Shown here piece by piece: positions 1-6,594 of a stretch of DNA of 8,903 nucleotides (position 1 is the first letter of the stretch; every line of letters begins with the position of its first letter). Below the pieces are notes generated by a model. That model had not been told where the DNA came from. It ran no database searches and saw only the letters and a program-made list of their open reading frames with translations. The position numbers and the translations under genes were made by a program. Origin of the DNA: JAIEPT01 sp038217425 (GTDB lineage: Bacteria; Planctomycetota; Planctomycetia; Gemmatales; Gemmataceae); NCBI GenBank assembly GCA_038217425.1, contig JBBQPM010000241.1:1-8903 (forward strand), given 5' to 3'.

Positions 1-372
1 CTCCGCTTCACGCTGCGCGGTCTGAAATTCCCCGTCGCCGCCGAGCGCGTTCGCGTCCCGCCTCGGCGCAAACAATTCCCAAACCCGAAGCGACTTCTTG
101 CAAATTTCAGCCGAGAGCAATCGTCGTGCCGAACAGGATTGTGCCTGTCCCCTTTCCCCCTTTTACTTTCCAATGCGCAAAATACCAATGAAATCCGCAG
201 AATCCTCGCCGAAAAACCCGATGCCAGAGCGACCATACCGCCTTCAAGGCGGAACATTCCTCAAGACGCAATTGGCATCTCAAGGGCCGGCGATTTGTCT
301 ACGATGAAAGGCTTGCCACGTAAGCAATTCACGTTCGCGGTCAGGTGCGACGGCAAAGCCCATCTGGAATAG
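1..372 (+). pseudogene. Possible decayed IS5-type transposase fragment in a region without an intact gene
   Basis: No convincing intact gene is visible in the first 380 bases. One plus-strand frame stays open from the window edge to a stop at 370-372. Around 170-260 it reads a segment containing NEIRRILAE, a short spacer and IPPSRRN. This resembles the part of IS5/IS4-group (DDE) transposases where a 'YD-x-x-x-IR...' helix is followed by 'IPP-R-NR'. The similarity ends there: the upstream catalytic blocks and the usual C-terminal 'H-x-IENFF' block are not seen, and no terminal inverted repeats were found. Either it is an old fragment or the resemblance is chance. The frame could also be the tail of a gene starting before the window, but its first 100 bases give arginine- and proline-rich text with no recognisable family. 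Confidence 0.3.
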
Positions 373-380
373 AGCCTTGG

Positions 381-959
381 TTACGCCTGAGCGTCCAGGG
401 CCATCTGGTGGAAACAGTGCGTCACCTGGTCTTGATTGGCCAGCAGCCAATCGATCGTCGGCTCGTGGTGCATCGCCTTATGGATCGCCTTGGCGGTCGC
501 CTCGCGGTGGGTCCGGAACAGCACCTCGAAGTCGACCTTCTCGGCGAGGACGGCCGGATCGAGCCAGACCGAAACGATGATGCCCAGGTCGTTGGCTTTC
601 GACTTGGGGATATCGCCGGCTCGCACGGCGTCGAGGACTCCGTTGGCGATGGCGGCTTGCACGGTGCCCATCAGAATGTTCGTGTATTCGGTCTTTTTCA
701 CGGTCACCTTGCTGACCATGACCGTGGTGGGCCTGACCTGGACGTCGCAGTTCAGGATGGCGAACACGCGCGAATGGCCCATGACTTGATCGCCGATCAA
801 ATTCGCGATGGCGGCGCCGACCGGCCCGTCGAGTTCGCCGATCACCACTTCGGGCTCTGCCGCCGACCAGGCCTGCTCGGCCTCGACGAGCGCCTCGCCC
901 GTGCGGAGCACGATGCGCGGCTGTGGCTTCTTTTTCGCAGGTTTCGCTTTCTTGGCCAT
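381..959 (-). CDS. Formaldehyde-activating enzyme (Fae)-like protein lacking the catalytic histidine
   Basis: 192 residues. Fae condenses formaldehyde with tetrahydromethanopterin (H4MPT) in the cytoplasm. Family features in order: GEALV (21-25), IGELDGPVGAAIAN (40-53), MGHS (about 60-63), a SKVT block holding the conserved Lys and Thr of the pterin site, MGTVQAA holding the conserved Gln (GPAQ in typical Fae), and a C-terminal EATAKAIHKAM helix. The canonical active-site His lies in an 'AHID' segment just before 'xxIG'; here the aligned stretch is AEPE (34-37), and no His occurs before about residue 62. A Lys/Ala/Pro-rich extension of about 15 residues precedes the domain, making the protein somewhat longer than the usual ~170. 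Planctomycetes are known to carry several Fae homologues, some divergent. Membership of the family is well supported; formaldehyde-activating activity is doubtful. The ATG at 957-959 is chosen because the conserved domain follows it; the ribosome binding site is weak. The gene appears to stand alone. Confidence 0.85.
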   Translation of the reverse strand: MAKKAKPAKKKPQPRIVLRTGEALVEAEQAWSAAEPEVVIGELDGPVGAAIANLIGDQVMGHSRVFAILNCDVQVRPTTVMVSKVTVKKTEYTNILMGTVQAAIANGVLDAVRAGDIPKSKANDLGIIVSVWLDPAVLAEKVDFEVLFRTHREATAKAIHKAMHHEPTIDWLLANQDQVTHCFHQMALDAQA

Positions 960-1121
960 GACGTCGCTCGTTTCCTTTTTATGGTTGACGGTAGCTTAGT
1001 ATCCGCGCGTTAATCTCCGCTTCGGAGCCCGCAGCGCAAGCAAGGCCGAAATTCGATCCTTGCTCGCGCTGCGGGCTCTGTCAGATTGTTGTCAATCGAG
1101 CGACTATTTGCGCGCGGCGCC
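960..1121. other. Intergenic region between the operon end and the fae-like gene
   Basis: This 162-nt gap contains no gene. It holds the 1025-1078 inverted repeat and a small stem-loop, GATTG-TTGT-CAATC (1084-1097), both downstream of the stop codon of the toroid/Kelch gene. The roughly 65 bases between the repeat and the fae-like ATG must carry that gene's promoter if it is transcribed separately. I see no clear -35/-10 pair there, only an AAAAAGGAAA purine run (minus strand) that lies too far from the ATG to be a good Shine-Dalgarno site. Confidence 0.6.
1025..1078. repeat. 21-bp inverted repeat (large hairpin), possible terminator at the operon end
   Basis: The arms are 1025-1045 (beginning GAGCCCGCAGCGC) and 1058-1078 (ending GCGCTGCGGGCTC). 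They match as reverse complements at 20 of 21 positions; the exception is an A facing a C. The 12-nt loop contains CGAA-A-TTCG, which can extend the stem. The hairpin begins 43 nt after the stop codon of the preceding minus-strand gene, where a terminator would be expected. However, neither side is followed by a run of T on the transcribed sense, so it is not a textbook intrinsic terminator. From memory, similar 'GAGCCCGCAGCGC-AGCAAGG' intergenic elements recur in planctomycete genomes, so a dispersed repeat is an alternative or additional reading. Confidence 0.8.
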
Positions 1122-3245
1122 TCAAGGACGATACGCCCACACTTCGGTTCCCTGCACGATGACGAACACGCCGTGGGCTGAATCGAAGTACGCCAGGGGC
1201 CGATTTCCTTTGGGCATCGGATCGCCTTGAGGGCTGAGCTTCTTCCAGGCGGTCTTGTCCGGATCGTAGGCCCACAAGGTCCGCGTTTTGAACTCGATGA
1301 GGAGCCCGAGGCCGCTGATCGGGTCGTGGACCATCGGGGCGTAGGCGTCGTGTCCGTGCGGAACGTCGTCGGCGTCCTTGGGACGATCCAGAACTTTCGT
1401 CCAGGCGTTGGTTGTGGGATCGTAGTGCGACGTGGCGCGGTGACGATGAACGATGACCAAACGGCGAGCGGGGTCGTAATAGCCGACCTGTTCGGGTTCC
1501 GGGGCGTGCTTGGCGAAATCCTTGGTCGCTTGATTCGGCTTGAGGTCTTGCCAGGCGTTGGCCTTGGGGTCGAACAGCCAGGTGGCCTGCATTTGCCAGT
1601 TGTTGGCGTGCCAGAGGGTTCCGCCGCGTTCGGGGAGATACTCGAGCATGCCGCCGAAGATGGGACGCGGGTAGGGCTTTTGGGTTTGGTGCATTTTCCA
1701 TTGCCGGCTGGCGGGGGAAAAAGACCACAGCGGCGGGCCGGCATAGAGGTTCGCGGGATCGCCGCCGAGCAAGGTCGCAGCCTTCTTTTGGTCGGTCACC
1801 CAGGTGTTCATGAAGTAGAGGGCCCGCTGCTGCGGGTCGTACGTCAGGCCCCACCAGGTGTGGGCGATGATGCCGGGCCCGCCCCGCTTGGTGACAAAAA
1901 TGCCGTCCTTAAATTCCACGTCGCTGGCGTCTTTGCCGAGGCCCAGGTAATCGCGGGCGTTGTCCGGAGCGTAGAGCATGAACCACGCGAGCGCTCCGAG
2001 GTCGAACTCCCAAACGTCGTTGAGCCGGTGCGGCACGCCGTGATTGGCGCCGAGAAAGAGGGCGCGCTTGCGTTCGGGGGCCCAGACCATGCGAATGCTG
2101 AAGTCGCGCGCCATCGGTCCCGTCTTGTGTAAATTGAAGCGGCGTGCGGTGTCATTGAATTCGCCGAGCACCTGCGCCTGGCCCAGCTTCACCCCATGAT
2201 TGGACGGGAGGCCCTTGATTTTCTCCAGCACGGCGTCGTTGACCGGGAGGACCGGTTCGATCGGGGGCGTCTCCGTCGGCGGCAGCGCGAGCAGGAGCGC
2301 GAGCGTCGCCCAGGCGCTGCCGGCCATCGAGATGAACTGATCCTTGCCGTGCGGAAAGCCGCTCTCGAAATAGAGCTGGAACGGCTTGCTCCGCGACTTG
2401 ACGTACCAGGATCCGTCTGCGTTTTGATTCTTAAGAAGATACTCGATGCCGCGTCGATAGACCGGATGGTCGGGTTTCAGCTCGCCCGCTTCATGCAAAG
2501 CCGCGAGCGCGGAGCCGGTTGCGTAGGCGTCGGATTCGCCCTGGTCGAGTTGCGACCAGCCGCCGTCGGCGCGCTGCGAGTCGATCAACTCCTTGCGCGC
2601 TTCGGCCGTCTCGGCGCCGACGCGTTTCAGGCCCCACAGGCGAAAGACGCGGTCCTCCGTTTCCTGGGTCGGCGTCTGCGTCATCCACCCACGCACCTTT
2701 TCGAGGCGCTCGTCGATGCGGGTTCGGTCCTCCTTGGCGCCCCACGTCTGCAGGCCGCGCACGGCGACGTACGTCGACAAGAACAGGCTTCGCTCCGATG
2801 GAGGCCGAACCGAATTCGGTTTGTAGTGGTTCAGATCCTTCTGATAAAGGAGCAAGTACTCCGCGACCGCGGCCGTCGTGGCGTCGGCGGGCGCGCCTAA
2901 CTTCTCCAGCGTCCAGAGCGCGTACCCGGCGGTATCGACCTGGCCTCCCTGGCCTTTTCCCTTCTTGTAGTTCTCGCGATTCTTCTCCAGAAACGCGTGA
3001 ATGAACTTCGTCTGGGCACGCAACTCGTCGTCGTTGACTTCGAAGCCGCGCGCCTTGGCCGCCGTCAGCGCCATCAGCGGGATGCCCTGATTGTGGCACG
3101 CAAAACACGCGCGATTCGTGCGATGGCCGAGCGCTCCTTTCTCCAGAAGCGGCAGCGATTTGGTCACGGCCGAGCGCAGGGTTTTCAACTCCTGGGCGTG
3201 GAGCATTGAACCGGCCAACAAGACTGCCAGTGCGAGAAGTCTCAT
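1122..3245 (-). CDS. Exported fusion: CxxCH heme-c motif, squalene-cyclase-like alpha-toroid, Kelch-like repeats
   Basis: 707 residues, last gene of the operon. A signal peptide (about 1-18, hydrophobic core LLALAVLLAG, likely cut after HA) exports it. CFACH (47-51) is a single CxxCH heme-c attachment motif followed by NQGIPLMAL. Residues about 70-320 are alpha-helical with prenyltransferase/squalene-oxidase-type repeats, marked by DGGW (227-230), DGSW (277-280) and helices ending GSAWATLALLLAL; no DxDD-type cyclase motif is seen, so cyclase activity is not implied. Residues about 385-707 carry Kelch-like beta-propeller repeats, each with a small-residue strand and a later Y/F-D-P...W element: WEFDLGALAW, WLFDPKANAW, HYDPTTNAW, WAYDPDKTAW and a closing VWAYRP. 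CxxCH plus toroid proteins are familiar in planctomycetes and acidobacteria; the Kelch addition is less so. Role unknown; a redox or binding protein of the envelope is an inference. The ATG at 3243-3245 is fixed by the signal peptide; its Shine-Dalgarno is weak. The gene lies 30 nt after the SGNH-like gene. Confidence 0.85.
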   Translation of the reverse strand: MRLLALAVLLAGSMLHAQELKTLRSAVTKSLPLLEKGALGHRTNRACFACHNQGIPLMALTAAKARGFEVNDDELRAQTKFIHAFLEKNRENYKKGKGQGGQVDTAGYALWTLEKLGAPADATTAAVAEYLLLYQKDLNHYKPNSVRPPSERSLFLSTYVAVRGLQTWGAKEDRTRIDERLEKVRGWMTQTPTQETEDRVFRLWGLKRVGAETAEARKELIDSQRADGGWSQLDQGESDAYATGSALAALHEAGELKPDHPVYRRGIEYLLKNQNADGSWYVKSRSKPFQLYFESGFPHGKDQFISMAGSAWATLALLLALPPTETPPIEPVLPVNDAVLEKIKGLPSNHGVKLGQAQVLGEFNDTARRFNLHKTGPMARDFSIRMVWAPERKRALFLGANHGVPHRLNDVWEFDLGALAWFMLYAPDNARDYLGLGKDASDVEFKDGIFVTKRGGPGIIAHTWWGLTYDPQQRALYFMNTWVTDQKKAATLLGGDPANLYAGPPLWSFSPASRQWKMHQTQKPYPRPIFGGMLEYLPERGGTLWHANNWQMQATWLFDPKANAWQDLKPNQATKDFAKHAPEPEQVGYYDPARRLVIVHRHRATSHYDPTTNAWTKVLDRPKDADDVPHGHDAYAPMVHDPISGLGLLIEFKTRTLWAYDPDKTAWKKLSPQGDPMPKGNRPLAYFDSAHGVFVIVQGTEVWAYRP

Positions 3246-3275
3246 GACGTGAATCCCGGGTGAGAGTGAATCGCC

Positions 3276-4109
3276 TTACTTGGACGCCTTGACGCCGCTC
3301 ATCGGGTACGCGGTCACCGTGTCCCAGGCGATTTGCTGCAACAGGGCGTTGAGTTCGGGAGTGATCCCCATTTCGGTCACCTTCAGGCCGACGGGGCTTT
3401 TGCCGGTGATACAGATGTAATTGCAATACGACGTGAGCAGCGCCACCGGGGCTTTGCCGTGGCCGATCGGATCGGTGAACAGCTCCGATTGCTTGGCGAT
3501 CCCCGGCGCCTTGCCCTGGGCCACCAACTCGCGGAGTTTGACGACCGCATCGCCCGCCGGGACGATGTGGACGACGGTTCGGCCAGCTTTTTTGTTGATC
3601 GCGATGGCCTGAGTCTCCATGAGCGTGCGCCATTTTTCCTGGTCGGCTTTCAGCTGTTTCAGATCGGTCTCGTTGCGTTGGTCGTTCGCCTTGACCTTCT
3701 TCTCGTAATAGTCGAAGGGGAACCACGATTCCTGCACGAGCACGCGCAGCTTCGGATTGTGCTTGAGCCCGAGTTCGACGAAGCTGTCGATGCCACGGTC
3801 GGGCAGTTTCAGATGCGGGGCCATCGTGAAGACGTCGGCTCCGCCGACGCTGAGGATCTTCTTGGCTGCATTCTCGGCGTCGGCCTTATCCCAGTGCTGA
3901 TCGACGCGCGAGCCGCCGATGCTCTGCGTCCCCACGGTCTTGTATTCGGCGATGCCGGCGAGTGTCGCCATCCGGGCGACCCGCATGGGAACGAACATAT
4001 GGAAGCTATGGCCGGTGTAGAACGTGCGAAGACTCGGCTCCTCCGCCCGCCCCGGCGCCGTCGAGGCGAAGAGGACGAACATGATGAGATAACGTTTGGC
4101 GGACAGCAT
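3276..4109 (-). CDS. Exported SGNH-hydrolase-like protein, planctomycete type
   Basis: 277 residues with a signal peptide (1-22, cut after GRA). Residues from about 27 look like an SGNH/GDSL-type hydrolase fold. The block I strand and nucleophile elbow read FYTGHSFHM, with Ser35 as candidate nucleophile and His34 where most relatives have Asp or Asn. IGGSR (64-68) could supply the block II glycine. ADVFTMAPH (91-99) lies where the block III strand is expected, but without the usual GxND Asn. DPIGH (213-217) offers the Asp and His of the triad, one residue wider than the usual DxxH. Such enzymes usually cleave ester or acetyl groups on carbohydrates or lipids; the substrate here is unknown. 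Overall texture (GHSFH, GTQSIGGSR, DPIGHG, SPVGLK) fits a family I recognise in planctomycetes. The start is supported by an AGGAG site 8 nt upstream. It lies 68 nt after the pseudo-hydrolase gene and 30 nt before the toroid/Kelch gene. Confidence 0.75.
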   Translation of the reverse strand: MLSAKRYLIMFVLFASTAPGRAEEPSLRTFYTGHSFHMFVPMRVARMATLAGIAEYKTVGTQSIGGSRVDQHWDKADAENAAKKILSVGGADVFTMAPHLKLPDRGIDSFVELGLKHNPKLRVLVQESWFPFDYYEKKVKANDQRNETDLKQLKADQEKWRTLMETQAIAINKKAGRTVVHIVPAGDAVVKLRELVAQGKAPGIAKQSELFTDPIGHGKAPVALLTSYCNYICITGKSPVGLKVTEMGITPELNALLQQIAWDTVTAYPMSGVKASK

Positions 4110-4117
4110 GCGACAGA

Positions 4118-4122
4118 CTCCT
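4118..4122 (-). promoter_or_regulatory. Ribosome binding site of the SGNH-like gene
   Basis: On the minus strand AGGAG lies 8 nt before the ATG at 4107-4109. It is one of the clearest Shine-Dalgarno sites in the window and confirms the start that gives a complete signal peptide. Confidence 0.75.
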
Positions 4123-4177
4123 GGAGGTTGCGGGGGGTGAAAGCAGTCTACCAGTTTTCCAGGTCGATCGCGAGCGG

Positions 4178-6577
4178 TTACCAGCTGAAATCGAGCCGGG
4201 CGTAGAAGAGCCGTTGGCGATCGCCGACCTGGTAGAAATCCTCGAGCATCAGCGCCATGCTCGGCGCCACCGTCTTGAAATGCGCGGCGCTGCCATTGAT
4301 CTGCACCTTCACCGGCTGATTGAAGTCGACCTGGTTCGGCGCGAGCCAGACGGAGATCTGCTTGAGCCCGTTGGCGCTAATCTGAATTTGGGTCCAGATC
4401 TTGGCGCCCGTCTTGGCGTCGGCCTGATTGGCGACGGTCATCGTCGCCGTCATCCGCGCCGGCGTGGGAAAACGTTGGCCATCGCTCTGGTATTTCTCGA
4501 CCACCCAGTCGCTCGAGAGCCAATAGAAGCGATTCCCCTGGGCCCGGGTGAGCTTAAGTTCGTGATCAACTCGGCCGAGGGATTTTTCGGGGCTCGCGCG
4601 TTTTCGGCGGAGCAGCCAATCGAAGGCGCTGGGGAGTTCGCCGCCGAACCAGTCGAAGCCGCGGCCTTTGTATTCCATGAGGAGCGACGGGTAATGGCCG
4701 CGAACCCAGTCGTGGTAGATAGCTTTGACGGCCTTGGAATTGAGCCCGTGCTGATCGCCGCCGATGGTGTAGAAGGGGAGGTATTGACCGTTGCTGGCGA
4801 GTTTCTCGGGGAAGCCTTTGACGACGCCGGCCATGGGGATGACGGCGCAGAACTGATCGGGGTGAGACAGGCCGACGTCCCAGGCCATGGCGCCTCCTTC
4901 GCCGAAGCCGAAGAGGGCGACGCGGTCGGAATCGATAACGAATCGGCGCCGTAGGTCTTTGATGGTATCGAGCACGAGCGCGTGTTCGATCATGGTGGCT
5001 CCGTAGGTCGATTTCTCGCCATCGCCCCAAACCGGCGCCGCGAGGATGTAACCGTTCTTGCCGGCAAAGTCGCTGAAGCGATGAATGAACTTCTCCGCCT
5101 TTTCGGGGCCATGCAGCACGATGAGCACGGGATAGGGGCGGTGTGGCTGAAAATCTGGCGGGAGCTGCAGCATGTACGAGCCCCCCTTGGAGTTGGGGAC
5201 GTCGATCGTCACCGTCTGCACTTTGGTATCGATCTCCGCGTGCGGCTTGACGGCTGGGAGCAGCTTGATGAGCCGGGCGACCACGTCGATGGGCAGGGCG
5301 ACTTCCTTCTCCCAGTAGGCGAGTTTCTGTCCGCGCTGCTGGGCCGAATCCGTGCCGAGGTAATCGAGCAGGAAGGTGCGGGTCTGCCAAAGTTTCAGCG
5401 CGACGGCGGGGTCGGGTTCGGCGGAGCCGTTGCCCAGCAGAAAACCGGAGACGGCAAGACTGGCGATTTGCTCCGTCGTCTGGTCGGACGCCTTGCCTTC
5501 GTCCTTGGCCAACAGATGACTACGCGCGAAGCCGACGAACGTTTCAAGTCGATCGACGGTCTCGTGATCGATTTCGTCGGAAATCGCCTTCAGGATCGGC
5601 TGCCAATTTTTGTTTGCGGGAAGGTATTTAAGAAGATCGTCGCAGCTCTGACGTGCGGCCTTGATCTTGCTCTCCGCCTCTTCGGCCTTGATGCGCCAGT
5701 CTTGAAGCTCGGTCTGCAGCTTTAGCGACACGAAGCGCAGGAGGTTTGCATTGAAGAACGGCTCCGCGCGACGCTGCGCGAGTTGCATCTGACCGACCTT
5801 GAACATGCGTTCGAGATCCTCGGCCTGTACCTTCGCCTTGGCCTCCTGAATCTTTTCCGCGAACGATTCGTACTGCTTCTTTTGGCCCGGCGATTCCAGC
5901 AAGAGCGCCTCCATCTCCTCCTCTGCCTCGGCCAAATGGCCGCACTGCACGAGGAATTTGGCGAGGAAAAAACGCCGTTGGTGATTCGCGAGATCCTTGT
6001 AATCTTTCTTCGTGTTCAGGTAGTTGCGCGTCATGTCGCGCAGCTCGGCGGCGCTGAACTCTTTCGTCGAGTACATTGAATCCCAGTTGTACTCGCGCGC
6101 TTCGACCTTCGCGCAAATCGGGTCGAGATAAACAATCCGCTGCAGCAGCGGGATCCGCCCGCCGGTGTTGCTCACCATCTTGAAGACGCGCTCCCAGTTC
6201 TTATCCCAATCGCTTGGCGCCCCGTCGAAGTAGTATCCCGGCAAGATGCGAATGGTGCGCGTGCCGAAACCGTTACGCACCATGTAAAACATGTCCGGAA
6301 TGCTCAACTCGCCCTGCTTGAGGACGATCGGCTTGGCAATCTCCGAGGGCGAGAAGTAGATCCTGCGATAGAAGTCTTCCAGATAAAGGAACCCTTTCCA
6401 GGCCGCGATCTCGATCATCCGTCCCGAGGCGGGATCGACGATGAAAATTTTGTCCTGAAGAACCTTGGCCTTGAAGTGAAAGCCGTCCTTGAAGACGATC
6501 AAGAGATCCTTGGACCCTTGCTGAGACCAGCCAGCGCCCGGGAGGATGAGACATACGAGCAGTGTGAGGTAGCGCAT
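4178..6577 (-). CDS. Exported protein with helical region and C-terminal alpha/beta-hydrolase domain lacking catalytic residues
   Basis: 799 residues. A signal peptide (about 1-19, core LTLLVCLILPGAGW) is followed by a beta-rich segment (24-80, beginning LLIVFKDGFHFKAKV) that I associate with planctomycete secreted proteins, then a long helical, Glu/Lys/Gln-rich region (about 170-450) that could be TPR-like or coiled coil. Residues 455-660 form a PHB-depolymerase/esterase-like alpha/beta-hydrolase domain: VLIVLHG with the HG oxyanion motif (489-490), the nucleophile elbow GFGEGG (557-562), GGDQHGLN with a candidate Asp608, and GRGFDWFGGELP (638-649). The elbow normally reads GxSxG; the Ser is Gly559 (codon at 4901-4903). 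The position expected to hold the catalytic His is Phe641. Two of three catalytic residues are therefore missing, so a binding or scaffold role is inferred. The tail (670-799) is beta-rich. A longer frame begins at 6694 inside the kinase gene, but the ATG at 6575-6577 has a good GGAG site and starts the signal peptide. Confidence 0.85.
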   Translation of the reverse strand: MRYLTLLVCLILPGAGWSQQGSKDLLIVFKDGFHFKAKVLQDKIFIVDPASGRMIEIAAWKGFLYLEDFYRRIYFSPSEIAKPIVLKQGELSIPDMFYMVRNGFGTRTIRILPGYYFDGAPSDWDKNWERVFKMVSNTGGRIPLLQRIVYLDPICAKVEAREYNWDSMYSTKEFSAAELRDMTRNYLNTKKDYKDLANHQRRFFLAKFLVQCGHLAEAEEEMEALLLESPGQKKQYESFAEKIQEAKAKVQAEDLERMFKVGQMQLAQRRAEPFFNANLLRFVSLKLQTELQDWRIKAEEAESKIKAARQSCDDLLKYLPANKNWQPILKAISDEIDHETVDRLETFVGFARSHLLAKDEGKASDQTTEQIASLAVSGFLLGNGSAEPDPAVALKLWQTRTFLLDYLGTDSAQQRGQKLAYWEKEVALPIDVVARLIKLLPAVKPHAEIDTKVQTVTIDVPNSKGGSYMLQLPPDFQPHRPYPVLIVLHGPEKAEKFIHRFSDFAGKNGYILAAPVWGDGEKSTYGATMIEHALVLDTIKDLRRRFVIDSDRVALFGFGEGGAMAWDVGLSHPDQFCAVIPMAGVVKGFPEKLASNGQYLPFYTIGGDQHGLNSKAVKAIYHDWVRGHYPSLLMEYKGRGFDWFGGELPSAFDWLLRRKRASPEKSLGRVDHELKLTRAQGNRFYWLSSDWVVEKYQSDGQRFPTPARMTATMTVANQADAKTGAKIWTQIQISANGLKQISVWLAPNQVDFNQPVKVQINGSAAHFKTVAPSMALMLEDFYQVGDRQRLFYARLDFSW

Positions 6578-6583
6578 GGGAAA

Positions 6584-6587
6584 CTCC
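6584..6587 (-). promoter_or_regulatory. Ribosome binding site deciding the start of the pseudo-hydrolase gene
   Basis: GGAG on the minus strand, 6 nt before the ATG at 6575-6577, inside the 17-nt gap after the kinase stop codon. It favours this start over the in-frame ATG 117 nt upstream at 6694, which would lie inside the kinase gene and place 39 polar residues before the signal peptide. Confidence 0.75.
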
Positions 6588-6594
6588 GTGGGAT

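Noticed and set aside
238..252. Small palindrome CCGCCTT-C-AAGGCGG as a terminator for the fae-like gene
   Set aside because: It lies about 130 nt past the stop codon and has no T-run on the relevant strand; a palindrome this short is common in GC-rich DNA.
1227..2132. Plus-strand open frame (301 codons) opposite the Kelch part
   Set aside because: Antisense shadow; valine/glycine/arginine-rich, with no recognisable motif.
2491..3726. Minus-strand open frame (411 codons) overlapping the toroid/Kelch and SGNH-like genes
   Set aside because: The translation is arginine-rich low-complexity text; the overlapped genes have signal peptides, motifs and, for one, a ribosome binding site in the other frame.
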